Source: an uncultured Pleomorphomonas sp. (lineage in GTDB: Bacteria; Pseudomonadota; Alphaproteobacteria; Rhizobiales; Pleomorphomonadaceae). From it: a stretch of 64,000 bases of DNA. The translations under genes were made by a program, and so were the position numbers. The stretch lies in the NCBI GenBank assembly GCA_937868725.1, contig CALMMQ010000105.1, positions 1-64,000 on the forward strand, read 5' to 3'. This document shows positions 1-8,174 of this stretch, one piece after another. Position 1 is the stretch's first letter; every line of letters starts with the position of its first letter. Under the pieces are notes generated by a model that had not been told where the DNA came from, did no database searches, and saw only the letters and a list, made by a program, of their open reading frames with translations.

Positions 1-42
1 GCCGATGCGACCGAATCCGTTGATGGCGACCTTAACTGCCAT
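1..42 (-). CDS. gap: glyceraldehyde-3-phosphate dehydrogenase, N-terminal fragment cut by window edge
   Basis: Only the start codon and first 14 residues (MAVKVAINGFGRIG) are inside the window; the gene runs off the left edge. This is the near-invariant N-terminus of NAD-dependent GAPDH, with the GxGRxG Rossmann loop that binds NAD in glycolysis and gluconeogenesis. An AGGAGAAG ribosome binding site lies about 7 bases upstream on the minus strand. It follows tkt in the same direction after a 139-base gap, so the two may be co-transcribed, which is a common arrangement of central-carbon genes in this group. Confidence 0.85.
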   Translation of the reverse strand, partial: MAVKVAINGFGRIG

Positions 43-59
43 GATGTCTTCTCCTGTTA

Positions 60-83
60 CGAGAGGCTTGGCGCCACCTCTCG
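60..83 (-). other. 7-bp hairpin in gap leader
   Basis: Perfect inverted repeat CGAGAGG/CCTCTCG with a 10-base spacer, 17 bases upstream of the gap start codon. It has no T-run, so it is not an intrinsic terminator. It may be a leader structure; no function is claimed. Confidence 0.3.
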
Positions 84-181
84 GTTGGCTTGGCCCGATC
101 GGCACGTCCGCCGATCGATAGGACCTTCTACATGTCAAGGGGCCGGAGCGCCACTAGGGGCTGCCCCGACCCCGTTGGCGA

Positions 182-2167
182 TCACTTCAGCTTGGCGGTG
201 ACCTGCTCGACGATCTTGGCCGGCGTGATGCCGAACTTCTCGTAGAGCACTTCGATCGGCGCCGAGGCGCCGAAGCCGGTCATGCCGACGAAGATGCCAT
301 CGGAACCGATGATCTCGTCCCAGCCCAGGCGCAGGGCGGCTTCGACGCCGACCTTGACCTTGGCTGTGCCGATGACCTCGGCCTTGTAGGCGTCGGACTG
401 GGCGCGGAAGTTCTCGAAGCTCGGCACCGAGACCACGCGGGTCGGGTGGCCGGCCGCGTCGAGCAGCTTCTTGGCATCGAGGGCGATGGCGACCTCGGAG
501 CCGGTGGCGAAGATCGACACCTCGGCCGTGCCGGTGGCGGCAATGGCCTCATAGGCGCCCTTGGCCACCTTGTTCTCGGCCGAAACCTCGAAGCGGATAG
601 CCGGCAGGTTCTGGCGCGACAGCGCCAGCGTCGTCGGGCCCGTCTTGTGGCCGAGCGCGAACTCCCAGGCTTCCGCCGTCTCGTAGGCGTCGGCCGGACG
701 GATGACCGTCATGTTCGGGATGGCGCGCAGCGAGGGGATGTGCTCGACCGGCTGGTGCGTCGGGCCGTCTTCGCCAAGACCGATGGAATCATGGGTCATG
801 ACGTAAACGACGCGCTGGTTCATCAGCGCCGACAGGCGCATGGCCGGGCGGACGTAGTCGGAGAACACCAGGAAGGTGCCGCCGTACGGGATGAAGCCGC
901 CATGCAGGGCAATGCCGTTCATGGCCGCGCCCATGCCGAACTCGCGGATGCCGTAGTGGATGTAGGTGCCCTTGTAGCTGGGCGCCTGCACGCTGACCTG
1001 GCCCTTGGTCTTGGTCAGGTTGGAACCGGTGAGATCGGCCGAACCGCCGGCCATTTCCGGCACCGAGGCGTTGATCACCTCGAGCGCCATCTCCGAGGCC
1101 TTGCGCGAGGCGACCTTCGGCTTGTCGGCGACGAGCTTGGCCTTATAGGCGGCCATGGCGTCGAAGAAGGCCGTCGGCAGATCGCCGTTGATGCGACGGT
1201 CGAACTCGGCGCGGGTCGCCGCGTCGAGGGCGTTGTAGCGGGCGAGCCAGGCGGCGCGGTCCTTGGCGGCGCGCTGACCGGCGGCACGCCAATCGGCCAG
1301 GATGTCGGCGGGAATCTCGAACGGCGCGTAGGGCCAGCCGAGCTTCTGGCGGGCACCGGCGATTTCCTCGGCACCGAGCGGGGCACCGTGGACAGCGTGG
1401 CTGCCGGCCTTGGTCGGAGCGCCGAAACCGATGGTCGTCTTGGCGGCGATCATCACCGGCTTGTCGGACGACTTGGCCGTCTCGAGCACGGCCAGAATGG
1501 CGGCCGGGTCATGGCCGTCGACGGCGTAGGTGTTCCAGCCGGCGGCGCGGAAGCGGGCCGGGATGTCGCCGGTCTCGGAGACCGACACCGGACCGTCGAT
1601 GGAGATGCCGTTGTCGTCCCAGATGAAGACCAGCTTGTTGAGCTTGAGATGGCCGGCCAGCGAGATGGCCTCGTGGCTGATGCCTTCCATGACGCAGCCG
1701 TCACCGCCGATGACGTAGGTGCGATGGTCGACGAGATCATCGCCGAACTGGGCATTCAGCATGCGCTCGGCCAGCGCGAAGCCGACCGACATGGCCAGAC
1801 CCTGGCCGAGCGGGCCGGTGGTCGTCTCGATACCGGCGGCGTGGCCGTACTCCGGATGACCGGCGCACTTGGAGCCCCACTGGCGGAAACTCTTGAGGTC
1901 GTCGATGGTCATGTCCTCGACGCCGGTCAGATAGAGCAGCGAATAGAGGAGCATCGAGCCGTGGCCGGCCGAAAGGATGAAGCGGTCGCGGTCGGGCCAC
2001 TTCGGCGCCGAAGCGTCGAACTTCAGCACGTCGCTGAACAGCGCCGTGGCGATATCGGCGCAACCCATCGGCATGCCGGGGTGACCGGATTTGGCTTTCT
2101 CGACACCATCCATGGCAAGGGCACGGATGGCGTTGGCCATATTCTTGTACCGGGCAGAGTCTGTCAT
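182..2167 (-). CDS. tkt: transketolase
   Basis: 661 residues, the usual length of a bacterial transketolase, the thiamine-diphosphate enzyme moving two-carbon units between sugar phosphates in the pentose phosphate (or Calvin) pathway. Visible motifs are SGHPGMPMG near residue 28 (N-terminal TPP domain), GPLGQG with downstream GGDGCVMEG (the GDG...N-type TPP/Mg site), and the C-terminal pyrimidine-domain [16 protein letters not shown] stretch. The reading frame stays open upstream to 2341, but the start chosen at 2167 gives the normal [16 protein letters not shown]-terminus and has an AGGAAAG ribosome site 6-7 bases before it. A promoter candidate lies at 2281-2308. Followed by gap. Confidence 0.97.
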   Translation of the reverse strand: MTDSARYKNMANAIRALAMDGVEKAKSGHPGMPMGCADIATALFSDVLKFDASAPKWPDRDRFILSAGHGSMLLYSLLYLTGVEDMTIDDLKSFRQWGSKCAGHPEYGHAAGIETTTGPLGQGLAMSVGFALAERMLNAQFGDDLVDHRTYVIGGDGCVMEGISHEAISLAGHLKLNKLVFIWDDNGISIDGPVSVSETGDIPARFRAAGWNTYAVDGHDPAAILAVLETAKSSDKPVMIAAKTTIGFGAPTKAGSHAVHGAPLGAEEIAGARQKLGWPYAPFEIPADILADWRAAGQRAAKDRAAWLARYNALDAATRAEFDRRINGDLPTAFFDAMAAYKAKLVADKPKVASRKASEMALEVINASVPEMAGGSADLTGSNLTKTKGQVSVQAPSYKGTYIHYGIREFGMGAAMNGIALHGGFIPYGGTFLVFSDYVRPAMRLSALMNQRVVYVMTHDSIGLGEDGPTHQPVEHIPSLRAIPNMTVIRPADAYETAEAWEFALGHKTGPTTLALSRQNLPAIRFEVSAENKVAKGAYEAIAATGTAEVSIFATGSEVAIALDAKKLLDAAGHPTRVVSVPSFENFRAQSDAYKAEVIGTAKVKVGVEAALRLGWDEIIGSDGIFVGMTGFGASAPIEVLYEKFGITPAKIVEQVTAKLK

Positions 2168-2280
2168 GTTGCTTTCCTGACAGGTTTTTTGCCGGATCAT
2201 CTGGGCAGAGAAAAAGACGGATCTTGGCGTGAGTTCCGGCGGACTCCGCAAGCTGTTGCGTCTTTGGTCGAAGCGGCCGA

Positions 2281-2308
2281 TCAATAGCAGGGCGGTATAA
2301 CGTGTCAA
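2281..2308 (-). promoter_or_regulatory. candidate sigma-70 promoter for tkt
   Basis: On the minus strand TTGACA (2303-2308) is followed after 16 bases by TATTGA (2281-2286), about 115 bases upstream of the tkt start. The -35 is perfect and the -10 weak. Confidence 0.45.
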
Positions 2309-2388
2309 TGACTTAAGACATGGACGAAGCTGTCGAGTCACCCCAAAAAAGGAAAACTGGTATTTTCACAGACTCCCGCCAATCTCAC

Positions 2389-2418
2389 GGTTGTCACATG
2401 TTGCCGAATGTGGCAACC
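2389..2418. repeat. 11-bp inverted repeat between tkt and DUF4164/zapA
   Basis: GGTTGTCACAT and ATGTGGCAACC pair over 11 positions (one G:T) around an 8-base loop, in the 322-base divergent intergenic region 2168-2489. There is no T-run. It could be an operator or a 5' leader hairpin of the zapA transcript. Confidence 0.4.
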
Positions 2419-2489
2419 AGACCTCAATAGCGGTCCCAGGGCGAACCGATGGCCATCGGCCGTCCGCGCGGGCTGTCCCGGAGGTGGTA

Positions 2490-2771
2490 ATGGCCGGCAC
2501 GGCGTCATTGGACGCGGCACTGCAGCGACTGGATCAGGCGCTCGACAAGCTGGAACTGTCAGTCGAGCGCCGACTGGCGGGCGAACGCACCATATCCGGG
2601 CTCGAGGAAGAGCTGTACCGGATCGGCGAGGACCGGGCGCGGCTGGCGGGCGACCTCGACGACGCCATGGCGCGGGCCGGTCGGCTGGAGGATGTCAACC
2701 GCGAGGTGTCGCGGCGCCTCGTCTCCGCCATGGAATCGATCCGCTCCGTGCTCGACACGCACGGAGGATGA
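2490..2771 (+). CDS. DUF4164 family coiled-coil protein
   Basis: 93 residues, almost entirely helical and charged (heptad-like from about residue 8 to 85, including AALQRLDQALDKLELSVERR), with no membrane segment. It resembles the small alphaproteobacterial DUF4164 coiled-coil protein usually encoded immediately before zapA. The start at 2490 is supported by GGAGGTGG 2-9 bases upstream; the frame stays open further upstream without similarity. The stop overlaps the nearest zapA start by 4 bases (ATGA), implying translational coupling and a possible role with ZapA at the division site. That role is inference from position only. Confidence 0.8.
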   Translation: MAGTASLDAALQRLDQALDKLELSVERRLAGERTISGLEEELYRIGEDRARLAGDLDDAMARAGRLEDVNREVSRRLVSAMESIRSVLDTHGG

Positions 2772-2779
2772 GGGAGCAA

Positions 2780-3133
2780 ATGGCGCAGGTCACCGTCACC
2801 ATTGCCGGCAAAACCTACCGCATGGCTTGCGACGACGGCCAGGAGGAACACCTGTTCGGCCTTGCCCGCCGGCTCGACACCATCCTGGCCGACATCCGCA
2901 ACGTCTTCGGCGAGATCGGCGACCAGCGTCTGACCGTCATGAGCGCCATCACCGTGCTCGACCAACTGTCGGAAAACGAGCGCCGCCTCAAGGGCCTCGA
3001 GGCCGAGGTGCTGTCGCTGCGCGAAATGCGCGACAGCCTCGTCGACCGCCAGGACGAGGCGGCCAACCGGGTGGCCGAAGCGGTCGAAGCCGCCGCCCGC
3101 CGCATCTCCGAAATCGCCGACAAGTTGGGCTGA
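2780..3133 (+). CDS. zapA: cell division protein ZapA
   Basis: 117 residues. The N-terminal part (MAQVTVTIAGKTYRMAC...EEHLFGLARRLD) is the ZapA globular head, and residues about 55-117 form the long dimer/tetramer coiled coil. ZapA crosslinks FtsZ protofilaments and stabilises the Z-ring at midcell. An in-frame ATG at 2768 overlaps the DUF4164 stop and would add four residues (MREQ); 2780 is preferred because family members start MxxVTVTI. The order zapA, 6S RNA, 5-FCL downstream is a widely conserved proteobacterial arrangement and supports the call. Confidence 0.93.
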   Translation: MAQVTVTIAGKTYRMACDDGQEEHLFGLARRLDTILADIRNVFGEIGDQRLTVMSAITVLDQLSENERRLKGLEAEVLSLREMRDSLVDRQDEAANRVAEAVEAAARRISEIADKLG

Positions 3134-3478
3134 ACCACCTCGGGATCGCTACCAACCGGAATCACAGGTAGGGGCGGACCGCCTTTGCCGTCGTCGGCGC
3201 GTCGCCGCCGCCGCTCACAGCGCCACCTACGACCAATTGCCATTGGCGAAAATAAGCAAGCGATTACCGCAGGTTAACTTCATTTCCAGTCTCCGCCACC
3301 GCCCTCGGTCCAAAAGTCTAGGCGAGATAAGCGGGGCTGCTAGCCGTATATCTACCGAGTTTCATAGGCTTAGCCCCAACCGGCATGCGTTTCTTGCATG
3401 CCAGATGCAGCTTTATGCCTATTGCCGGCGCTATGGTGTTATACGTATAGAGGGAGGACATCTTTCGAGGAGGCAACT
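3134..3478. other. intergenic region zapA to small membrane protein
   Basis: 345 bases without a convincing gene. It contains TTAC-N6-TTAAC near 3261-3275 (a weak CtrA-like match) and the promoter given separately near 3422-3451. Nothing else was recognised. Confidence 0.4.
3422..3451 (+). promoter_or_regulatory. candidate promoter and 10-bp palindrome upstream of the 74-aa membrane protein
   Basis: TTGCCG (3422-3427), an 18-base spacer, then TATAGA (3446-3451). The -10 overlaps a perfect palindrome TATACGTATA (3440-3449), which could be an operator half-overlapping the promoter. Confidence 0.4.
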
Positions 3479-3703
3479 ATGAGCGACATCGTCCAGGGTT
3501 CCATCGACCATCTGATCGGCTCCGACAGCCATCACGAGGCCGCCGGCGATAACGCCACCGCTGTTCTGCTGGTCATGCTGACGGCCATTGTCCTCCTCGT
3601 TTGTGCGGTTGTCGTCTTCGGCTACGCCGCCATCATCGTTTACGCCTTGTCTGCCACCGCCGCCGCCATCGTGACGCTGGTGATCCTGACAGCAGGGCGT
3701 TGA
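3479..3703 (+). CDS. small hydrophobic membrane protein of unknown function
   Basis: 74 residues. About 25 soluble residues rich in acidic and histidine positions (DSHHEAAGD) precede roughly 45 uncharged hydrophobic residues that can form two closely spaced transmembrane helices. A very strong CGAGGAGG ribosome site sits 5-8 bases upstream of ATG 3479, and a good terminator follows at 3730-3761, so this is a self-contained, well-expressed transcription unit. No known family is recognised. Its position between zapA and 6S RNA is unusual because these are normally adjacent. Confidence 0.7.
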   Translation: MSDIVQGSIDHLIGSDSHHEAAGDNATAVLLVMLTAIVLLVCAVVVFGYAAIIVYALSATAAAIVTLVILTAGR

Positions 3704-3729
3704 AAGTCTGCGATCCGCGCAGCGACTTG

Positions 3730-3761
3730 GGCGGCTGGGTCTTCCAGCCGCCTTTCTTTTT
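3730..3761 (+). terminator. intrinsic terminator after small membrane protein
   Basis: Perfect 9-bp stem GGCGGCTGG/CCAGCCGCC, 5-base loop, followed by TTTCTTTTT. Confidence 0.9.
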
Positions 3762-3844
3762 ACCGCCACCGTCGCCAATCCAGCCTTCTCCACGGCAAAG
3801 ACGGCCATCACCCCTTTCGCTTCTCCGGATTGTTCCCTATATTG

Positions 3845-4000
3845 GCGCTGTGGCGTAGCTGCGCTTCTCGTTAGGAACACAAATATCCCCGGGGCCTTAA
3901 TGATCCTGAAGGGAGCTGTCCCCGCCCGAACCCGTGGGTTCGAGCACACGGCGCCCACCTACGTTGTAGGTTTCCCGGGATCGTTTTTCCGACGGTCGTT
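3845..4000 (+). ncRNA. ssrS: 6S RNA
   Basis: Regulator of RNA polymerase sigma-70 holoenzyme that mimics an open promoter in stationary phase. The strand shows the conserved core GGGGCCTTAA (near 3890-3900), then GAAGGGAGCTGTCCC, the CCGAACCC-GTGGGTTCG hairpin and CACACGGCGCCC, the same order as the 3' half of other 6S RNAs. GTGGCG at 3850 can pair with CGCCCAC at 3952-3958 as closing stem. A 6-bp hairpin ACCTAC/GTAGGT and TCGTTTTT end the unit. A TATATT -10 box lies at 3838-3843, putting the 5' end near 3850. The location between zapA and the 5-FCL gene matches the family's conserved neighbourhood. Exact ends are approximate. Confidence 0.85.
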
Positions 4001-4060
4001 CGCGGGCGCCACACTCCTTTTTTCCCTGCCCGAAGCCGCCTCCAGGTCGCCGCTTCCCTC

Positions 4061-4708
4061 GTGCCGCCCTCGGAGGCTGCCATACCCATCGAGGATCATC
4101 CCCGCCGGCGCTGCGACGCCAAGGCCGCCTTGCGCGTCGAAGCGCTCGGACGCCGCGCCGGTCTCGACGAACCGGCGCGCTCCGACGCCAGCCGGGCCAT
4201 CGTCGCCGCCCTCCTCGCCCTGCCCTGGCGGTCCGGCCTGACATTCGCCGCCTATCTGCCCATACGCGATGAAGTCGACCTCACTGCCGCCATCGCCGCG
4301 CTCGACAGCCGTGGCCACGCCGTCGTCCTGCCGGCCGTCATCGGCCCGGGCCTCGCATTCCGCCGCTACCGCCCCGGCGACGCCCTGGTTGTCGGCGCCT
4401 TCGGCACCCGCTTTCCCGCCGCCGACGCCGCCGAACTGCCGCCCGACGTCGTGCTGCTGCCGCTCGCCGCCTTCGACCGTGCCGGCGGCCGCATCGGTTA
4501 CGGTGGCGGCTTCTACGATCGCGCCGTCGCCCGATTGCGCGCCGACGGGGTTCGTCCCTGCTTGATCGGCGCCGCCTTTTCGGTGCAGGAGGTGAACTCG
4601 ATTCCGCTTGAGCCGCACGATGTGCCGCTCGATCTCGTCGCAACCGAGCGGGGCCTCGTCCGTTCCGCCTCATGGGATACCATTCGTCCATGCGTCTGCT
4701 GTTCGTAG
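4061..4708 (+). CDS. 5-formyltetrahydrofolate cyclo-ligase (YgfA/FAU1 family)
   Basis: 215 residues. Converts 5-formyl-THF plus ATP to 5,10-methenyl-THF, returning the stored folate to one-carbon metabolism. The diagnostic C-terminal motif GRIGYGGGFYDR is present near residue 145, followed by IPLEPHDVPLD, which carries conserved ligand positions. The start is uncertain: the GTG at 4061 is the first reasonable codon, has no good ribosome site, and lies just past the 6S RNA. The 3' end overlaps the next gene by 19 bases if that starts at 4690, suggesting coupling. In many bacteria this gene is co-transcribed with 6S RNA. Confidence 0.92.
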   Translation: MPPSEAAIPIEDHPRRRCDAKAALRVEALGRRAGLDEPARSDASRAIVAALLALPWRSGLTFAAYLPIRDEVDLTAAIAALDSRGHAVVLPAVIGPGLAFRRYRPGDALVVGAFGTRFPAADAAELPPDVVLLPLAAFDRAGGRIGYGGGFYDRAVARLRADGVRPCLIGAAFSVQEVNSIPLEPHDVPLDLVATERGLVRSASWDTIRPCVCCS

Positions 4709-5508
4709 GCGATGTCGTCGGCCGCGCCGGACGGCAGGCCATTGCCGACCACCTGCCGCGTCTCATCGCCGACTACCGGCTCGATTTCGTCGTCGTCAAC
4801 GGCGAGAACGCCGCCGGCGGCTTCGGCATCACCGAGGACATCTGCCAGAGCTTCCTCGATGCCGGCGCCGACGTGGTGACCACCGGCAACCACGCCTGGG
4901 ACCAGCGCGAGGCGCTGGTGTTCATCGAACGCCAGCCGCGCCTGCTCAGGCCGGCCAACTACCCGGCCGGCACGCCCGGTCGCGGCGCCACGGTGGCCGT
5001 GGCCCGCAACGGCGCCCACGTGCTGGTGACCAACGTCATGGGCCGCGTCTACATGGACCCGCTCGACGATCCGTTCGCCGCCGCCGACCGCGAGCTCACC
5101 GCCTGTCCGCTCGGCGAACTGGCCGACGCCGTCGTCGTCGACATGCACGCCGAGGCGACCAGCGAGAAGCAGGCCATGGGCCACTACCTCGACGGCCGCG
5201 CCAGCCTGGTCGTCGGCACCCACACCCACGTGCCGACCGCCGACCACCAGATTCTCACCGGCGGTACCGCCTATCTGTCCGACGCCGGCATGACCGGCGA
5301 CTACGACAGCGTGCTCGGCATGGACAAGGAAGAGCCGATCTCGCGCTTCCTGCGCAAAATCCCCTCGAGCCGCTTCCAACCTTCCGGCGGCGAGCCGACA
5401 CTGTGCGGCCTCGCCGTCGAGGTGAGCGACCGTACCGGCCTAGCCGAACAGCTGGCGCCGCTGCGCGTCGGCGGCCGCCTCAGCCAGGCGCTGCCGCCGT
5501 TCTGGTGA
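4690..5508 (+). CDS. YmdB/TIGR00282 family metallophosphoesterase
   Basis: 272 residues. Calcineurin-like fold with metal-binding motifs GDVVGRAGR (residue 7 onward), VVNGENAAGG, TTGNHAWDQ and GTHTHVPTAD in the canonical order. Members such as B. subtilis YmdB hydrolyse cyclic nucleotides and influence biofilm and stress responses; the substrate here is not known. An in-frame ATG at 4672 exists, but 4690 gives the standard MRLLFVGDVVG N-terminus. It overlaps the end of the 5-FCL gene and probably shares its transcript. Confidence 0.92.
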   Translation: MRLLFVGDVVGRAGRQAIADHLPRLIADYRLDFVVVNGENAAGGFGITEDICQSFLDAGADVVTTGNHAWDQREALVFIERQPRLLRPANYPAGTPGRGATVAVARNGAHVLVTNVMGRVYMDPLDDPFAAADRELTACPLGELADAVVVDMHAEATSEKQAMGHYLDGRASLVVGTHTHVPTADHQILTGGTAYLSDAGMTGDYDSVLGMDKEEPISRFLRKIPSSRFQPSGGEPTLCGLAVEVSDRTGLAEQLAPLRVGGRLSQALPPFW

Positions 5509-5686
5509 GCCGTGGGTGGCTTGGTCGACTAATCTTGCCCCGCCGGCTCGTTGCCGTTCCGAGGACGCTGGATTTATGCCCGGCAAACGCCTATAAGGCG
5601 GCCCATTCGTGGAATTGGGCCGCCTCGCCGGCCGTGGGAGGCGCGGGCGCGCCCCGCGGCCCGATCCGGCCACCTCAGGAGGCAAC

Positions 5687-6433
5687 ATGGCCGGTCATTC
5701 ACAGTTCAAGAATATCATGCACCGCAAGGGTGCCCAGGACGCCAAGCGCTCGAAGGTGTTCGCCAAGCTGGCCCGCGAAATCACCGTCGCCGCCAAGATC
5801 GGCGGTTCGGATCCGGCCATGAACGCCCGTCTGCGTCTGGCCATCCTCAATGCCCGCGCTGAAAACCTGCCCAAGGACAACGTCGACCGCGCCATCAAGA
5901 AGGCCGCCGGCAACGACGGCGAGAACTACGATGAGGTCCGTTACGAGGGCTACGGTCCCGGTGGCACCGCCGTCATCGTCGAGGCCCTGACCGACAACCG
6001 CAACCGCACCGCCTCCGTCGTCCGCTCGGTGTTCACCAAGGCCGGCGGCGCCATGGGCGAAACCGGTTCGGTCGGCTTCATGTTCGATCGCCTCGGCGAG
6101 GTCACTTATCCCCTCGCCGCCGGCTCGGCCGACGCCGTGCTCGAAGCGGCCATCGAGGCCGGCGCCGACGACTGCGAGACCGACGAGGAAAGCCACGTCA
6201 TCTACTGCGCCTTCGAATCGGTCGGCGAAGTGACCAAGGCGCTGGAGGCCTCGCTGGGCGCCGCTGCCTCGGTGAAGTTCACCTGGCGGCCCAAGACCAC
6301 CTCGCCGCTCGACTTCGACAAGGCCCAGAGCCTGATGAAGATGATCGACCTGCTCGAGGACGACGACGACGTCCAGCACGTCTACACCAACATGGAAATC
6401 TCCGACGAAGTGGCCGCCAAGCTCGAGGGCTGA
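5687..6433 (+). CDS. yebC: YebC/PmpR family transcriptional/translation regulatory protein
   Basis: 248 residues beginning [15 protein letters not shown], the family hallmark, and continuing with KNLPKDN-type and [11 protein letters not shown] segments (residues about 60-95). The family is nearly universal; members bind DNA as regulators or, by newer reports, relieve ribosome stalling. AGGAGG lies about 6 bases before the ATG, which settles the start although the frame is open to 5609. In many proteobacteria it precedes ruvC, but here ruvC is not adjacent and purA follows after a terminator. Confidence 0.95.
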   Translation: MAGHSQFKNIMHRKGAQDAKRSKVFAKLAREITVAAKIGGSDPAMNARLRLAILNARAENLPKDNVDRAIKKAAGNDGENYDEVRYEGYGPGGTAVIVEALTDNRNRTASVVRSVFTKAGGAMGETGSVGFMFDRLGEVTYPLAAGSADAVLEAAIEAGADDCETDEESHVIYCAFESVGEVTKALEASLGAAASVKFTWRPKTTSPLDFDKAQSLMKMIDLLEDDDDVQHVYTNMEISDEVAAKLEG

Positions 6434-6615
6434 CCGGCACCGATCGACCTGATGTTCCCTGGGGGGCGGCAGCCGGCGCGGTTGCCGCCCTTCGTCGTTT
6501 CGGCCCGTTTCGCCGCCGCCAGCCGGCGCTTTTCCCCTGAAACGCTCCGAAAGTCGCCTAATTCGCGGCGCAGACGGCTTTCAATGACCGGTACCGGTCG
6601 TTATAGTCGGTCAAG

Positions 6616-6643
6616 CCCCGATGCTTGACGGCATCGGGGTTTT
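6616..6643 (+). terminator. intrinsic terminator between yebC and purA
   Basis: Perfect 9-bp stem CCCCGATGC/GCATCGGGG, 6-base loop, followed by TTTT. It lies 182 bases past yebC and 90 bases before purA, so it ends the yebC transcript or acts as a purA leader attenuator if transcription starts upstream. Confidence 0.85.
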
Positions 6644-6732
6644 CCGTGCGTCGGCTACGCCGCGATCATCGCGCGCCATGGCCGGGGACGGGCGGAAAGG
6701 TCACGCACAGCGAGATACAGGACCTTCAGGCA

Positions 6733-8028
6733 ATGGCGAACGTAGTTGTGGTCGGCTCCCAGTGGGGCGACGAGGGCAAAGGCAAGATCGTCGACTGGCT
6801 TTCCGAACGGGCCGACGTGGTCGTACGGTTCCAGGGCGGACACAACGCCGGCCATACGCTGGTGATTGACGGCGTTTCCTACAAGCTGTCGCTGCTACCC
6901 TCGGGCGTCGCCCGCCCGGGCAAGCTGTCGGTGATCGGCAACGGCGTCGTCGTCGATCCGCACGCCTTCGTCAAGGAAGTCACCCGCATCCGCGAGCAGG
7001 GCGTGGCCATCAGCCCGGACAATCTCCGCATCGCCGAGAATGCCTCGCTCATCCTGTCGCTGCATCAGGAGCTTGACGAGCTGCGCGAGAACAACGCCTC
7101 GGCGGCCACCCGCATCGGCACCACCAAGCGCGGCATCGGCCCGGCCTATGAAGACAAGGTCGGCCGGCGCGCCATCCGCCTCAACGACCTCGCCCATCCG
7201 GAAACGCTGATGAACCGGATCGAGCGGCTGCTGTCGCACCATAATCCGCTGCGCCGGGGTCTCGGCCAGCCGGAGATCGCGCCGCAGGCCATCTACGACG
7301 AGCTGATGGCCGTCGCCGACTTCATCCTGCCTTACAAGGACGTCACCTGGCGCCTGCTCGACGAGAAGCGCCGCGCCGGCGCCCGCATCCTGTTCGAAGG
7401 CGCCCAGGGCGCCTTGCTCGACAACGATCACGGCACCTACCCCTACGTCACCGGCTCCAACACCATGGCCGGTCAGGCCGCCGCCGGTTCCGGCATGGGC
7501 CCGGGTGCCCTCAACTTCGTGCTCGGCATCACCAAGGCCTACACGACGCGCGTCGGCCAGGGCCCGTTCCCGACCGAACTGTTCGACGAGGTTGGCGACT
7601 TCCTCGGCCAGAAGGGCGCCGAGTTCGGCACCGTCACCGGCCGCAAGCGCCGCTGCGGCTGGTTCGACGCCGTGCTGGTGCGCCAGACGGTGGCCTGCTC
7701 GGGCATCACCGGCATTGCCCTGACCAAGCTCGACGTGCTCGACGGTCTCGACGAGATCAAGATCTGCATCGGCTACGACCTCGACGGCAAGACCATCGAC
7801 TACCTGCCGGCCAACCAGGAGGAGCAGGCCCGCGTCAAGCCGATCTACGAGACGGTCGAAGGCTGGAAGGAGTCCACCCACGGCGCCCGCACCTGGGCCG
7901 AACTGCCGGCGCAGGCCGTCAAGTACGTCCGCCACATCGAGGAACTGATCGGCGCGCCGGTGGCCATGCTGTCGACCAGCCCCGACCGCCTGGATACGAT
8001 TCTTGTGCGGGATCCGTTTCAGGATTAA
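6733..8028 (+). CDS. purA: adenylosuccinate synthetase
   Basis: 431 residues, standard length. Joins IMP and aspartate using GTP, the first committed step to AMP. The P-loop [11 protein letters not shown] (residues 7-17), the [11 protein letters not shown] site, [13 protein letters not shown], the [18 protein letters not shown] stretch and [11 protein letters not shown] are all intact. The start at 6733 gives the conserved [18 protein letters not shown]. It has its own unit between the terminator at 6616-6643 and the unknown gene at 8175. In Hyphomicrobiales purA is often followed, as here, by a large hypothetical gene, rluD and rpoH. Confidence 0.98.
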   Translation: MANVVVVGSQWGDEGKGKIVDWLSERADVVVRFQGGHNAGHTLVIDGVSYKLSLLPSGVARPGKLSVIGNGVVVDPHAFVKEVTRIREQGVAISPDNLRIAENASLILSLHQELDELRENNASAATRIGTTKRGIGPAYEDKVGRRAIRLNDLAHPETLMNRIERLLSHHNPLRRGLGQPEIAPQAIYDELMAVADFILPYKDVTWRLLDEKRRAGARILFEGAQGALLDNDHGTYPYVTGSNTMAGQAAAGSGMGPGALNFVLGITKAYTTRVGQGPFPTELFDEVGDFLGQKGAEFGTVTGRKRRCGWFDAVLVRQTVACSGITGIALTKLDVLDGLDEIKICIGYDLDGKTIDYLPANQEEQARVKPIYETVEGWKESTHGARTWAELPAQAVKYVRHIEELIGAPVAMLSTSPDRLDTILVRDPFQD

Positions 8029-8174
8029 GAGCTAAACGCATGGTCCGGGGCGGATTTGCCCGCAAATCCGCCTCGGCGCCTGATTCGGCCCCAGCTGGCC
8101 GAAAGTGATTCGCTGACTGTACCCAGGTCTGCCGCGCCGGGCGGCACGACCGCCCCAGCAAGAGAAGCGGTTTC

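Noticed and set aside
446-2287. 613-codon plus-strand open frame
   Set aside because: It is exactly antisense to tkt, with Gly/Arg/Asp-rich composition produced by reading a G+C-rich gene backwards; tkt is certain.
6616-6643. purA-controlling riboswitch
   Set aside because: Only a simple terminator hairpin is present; no purine aptamer features were visible upstream.
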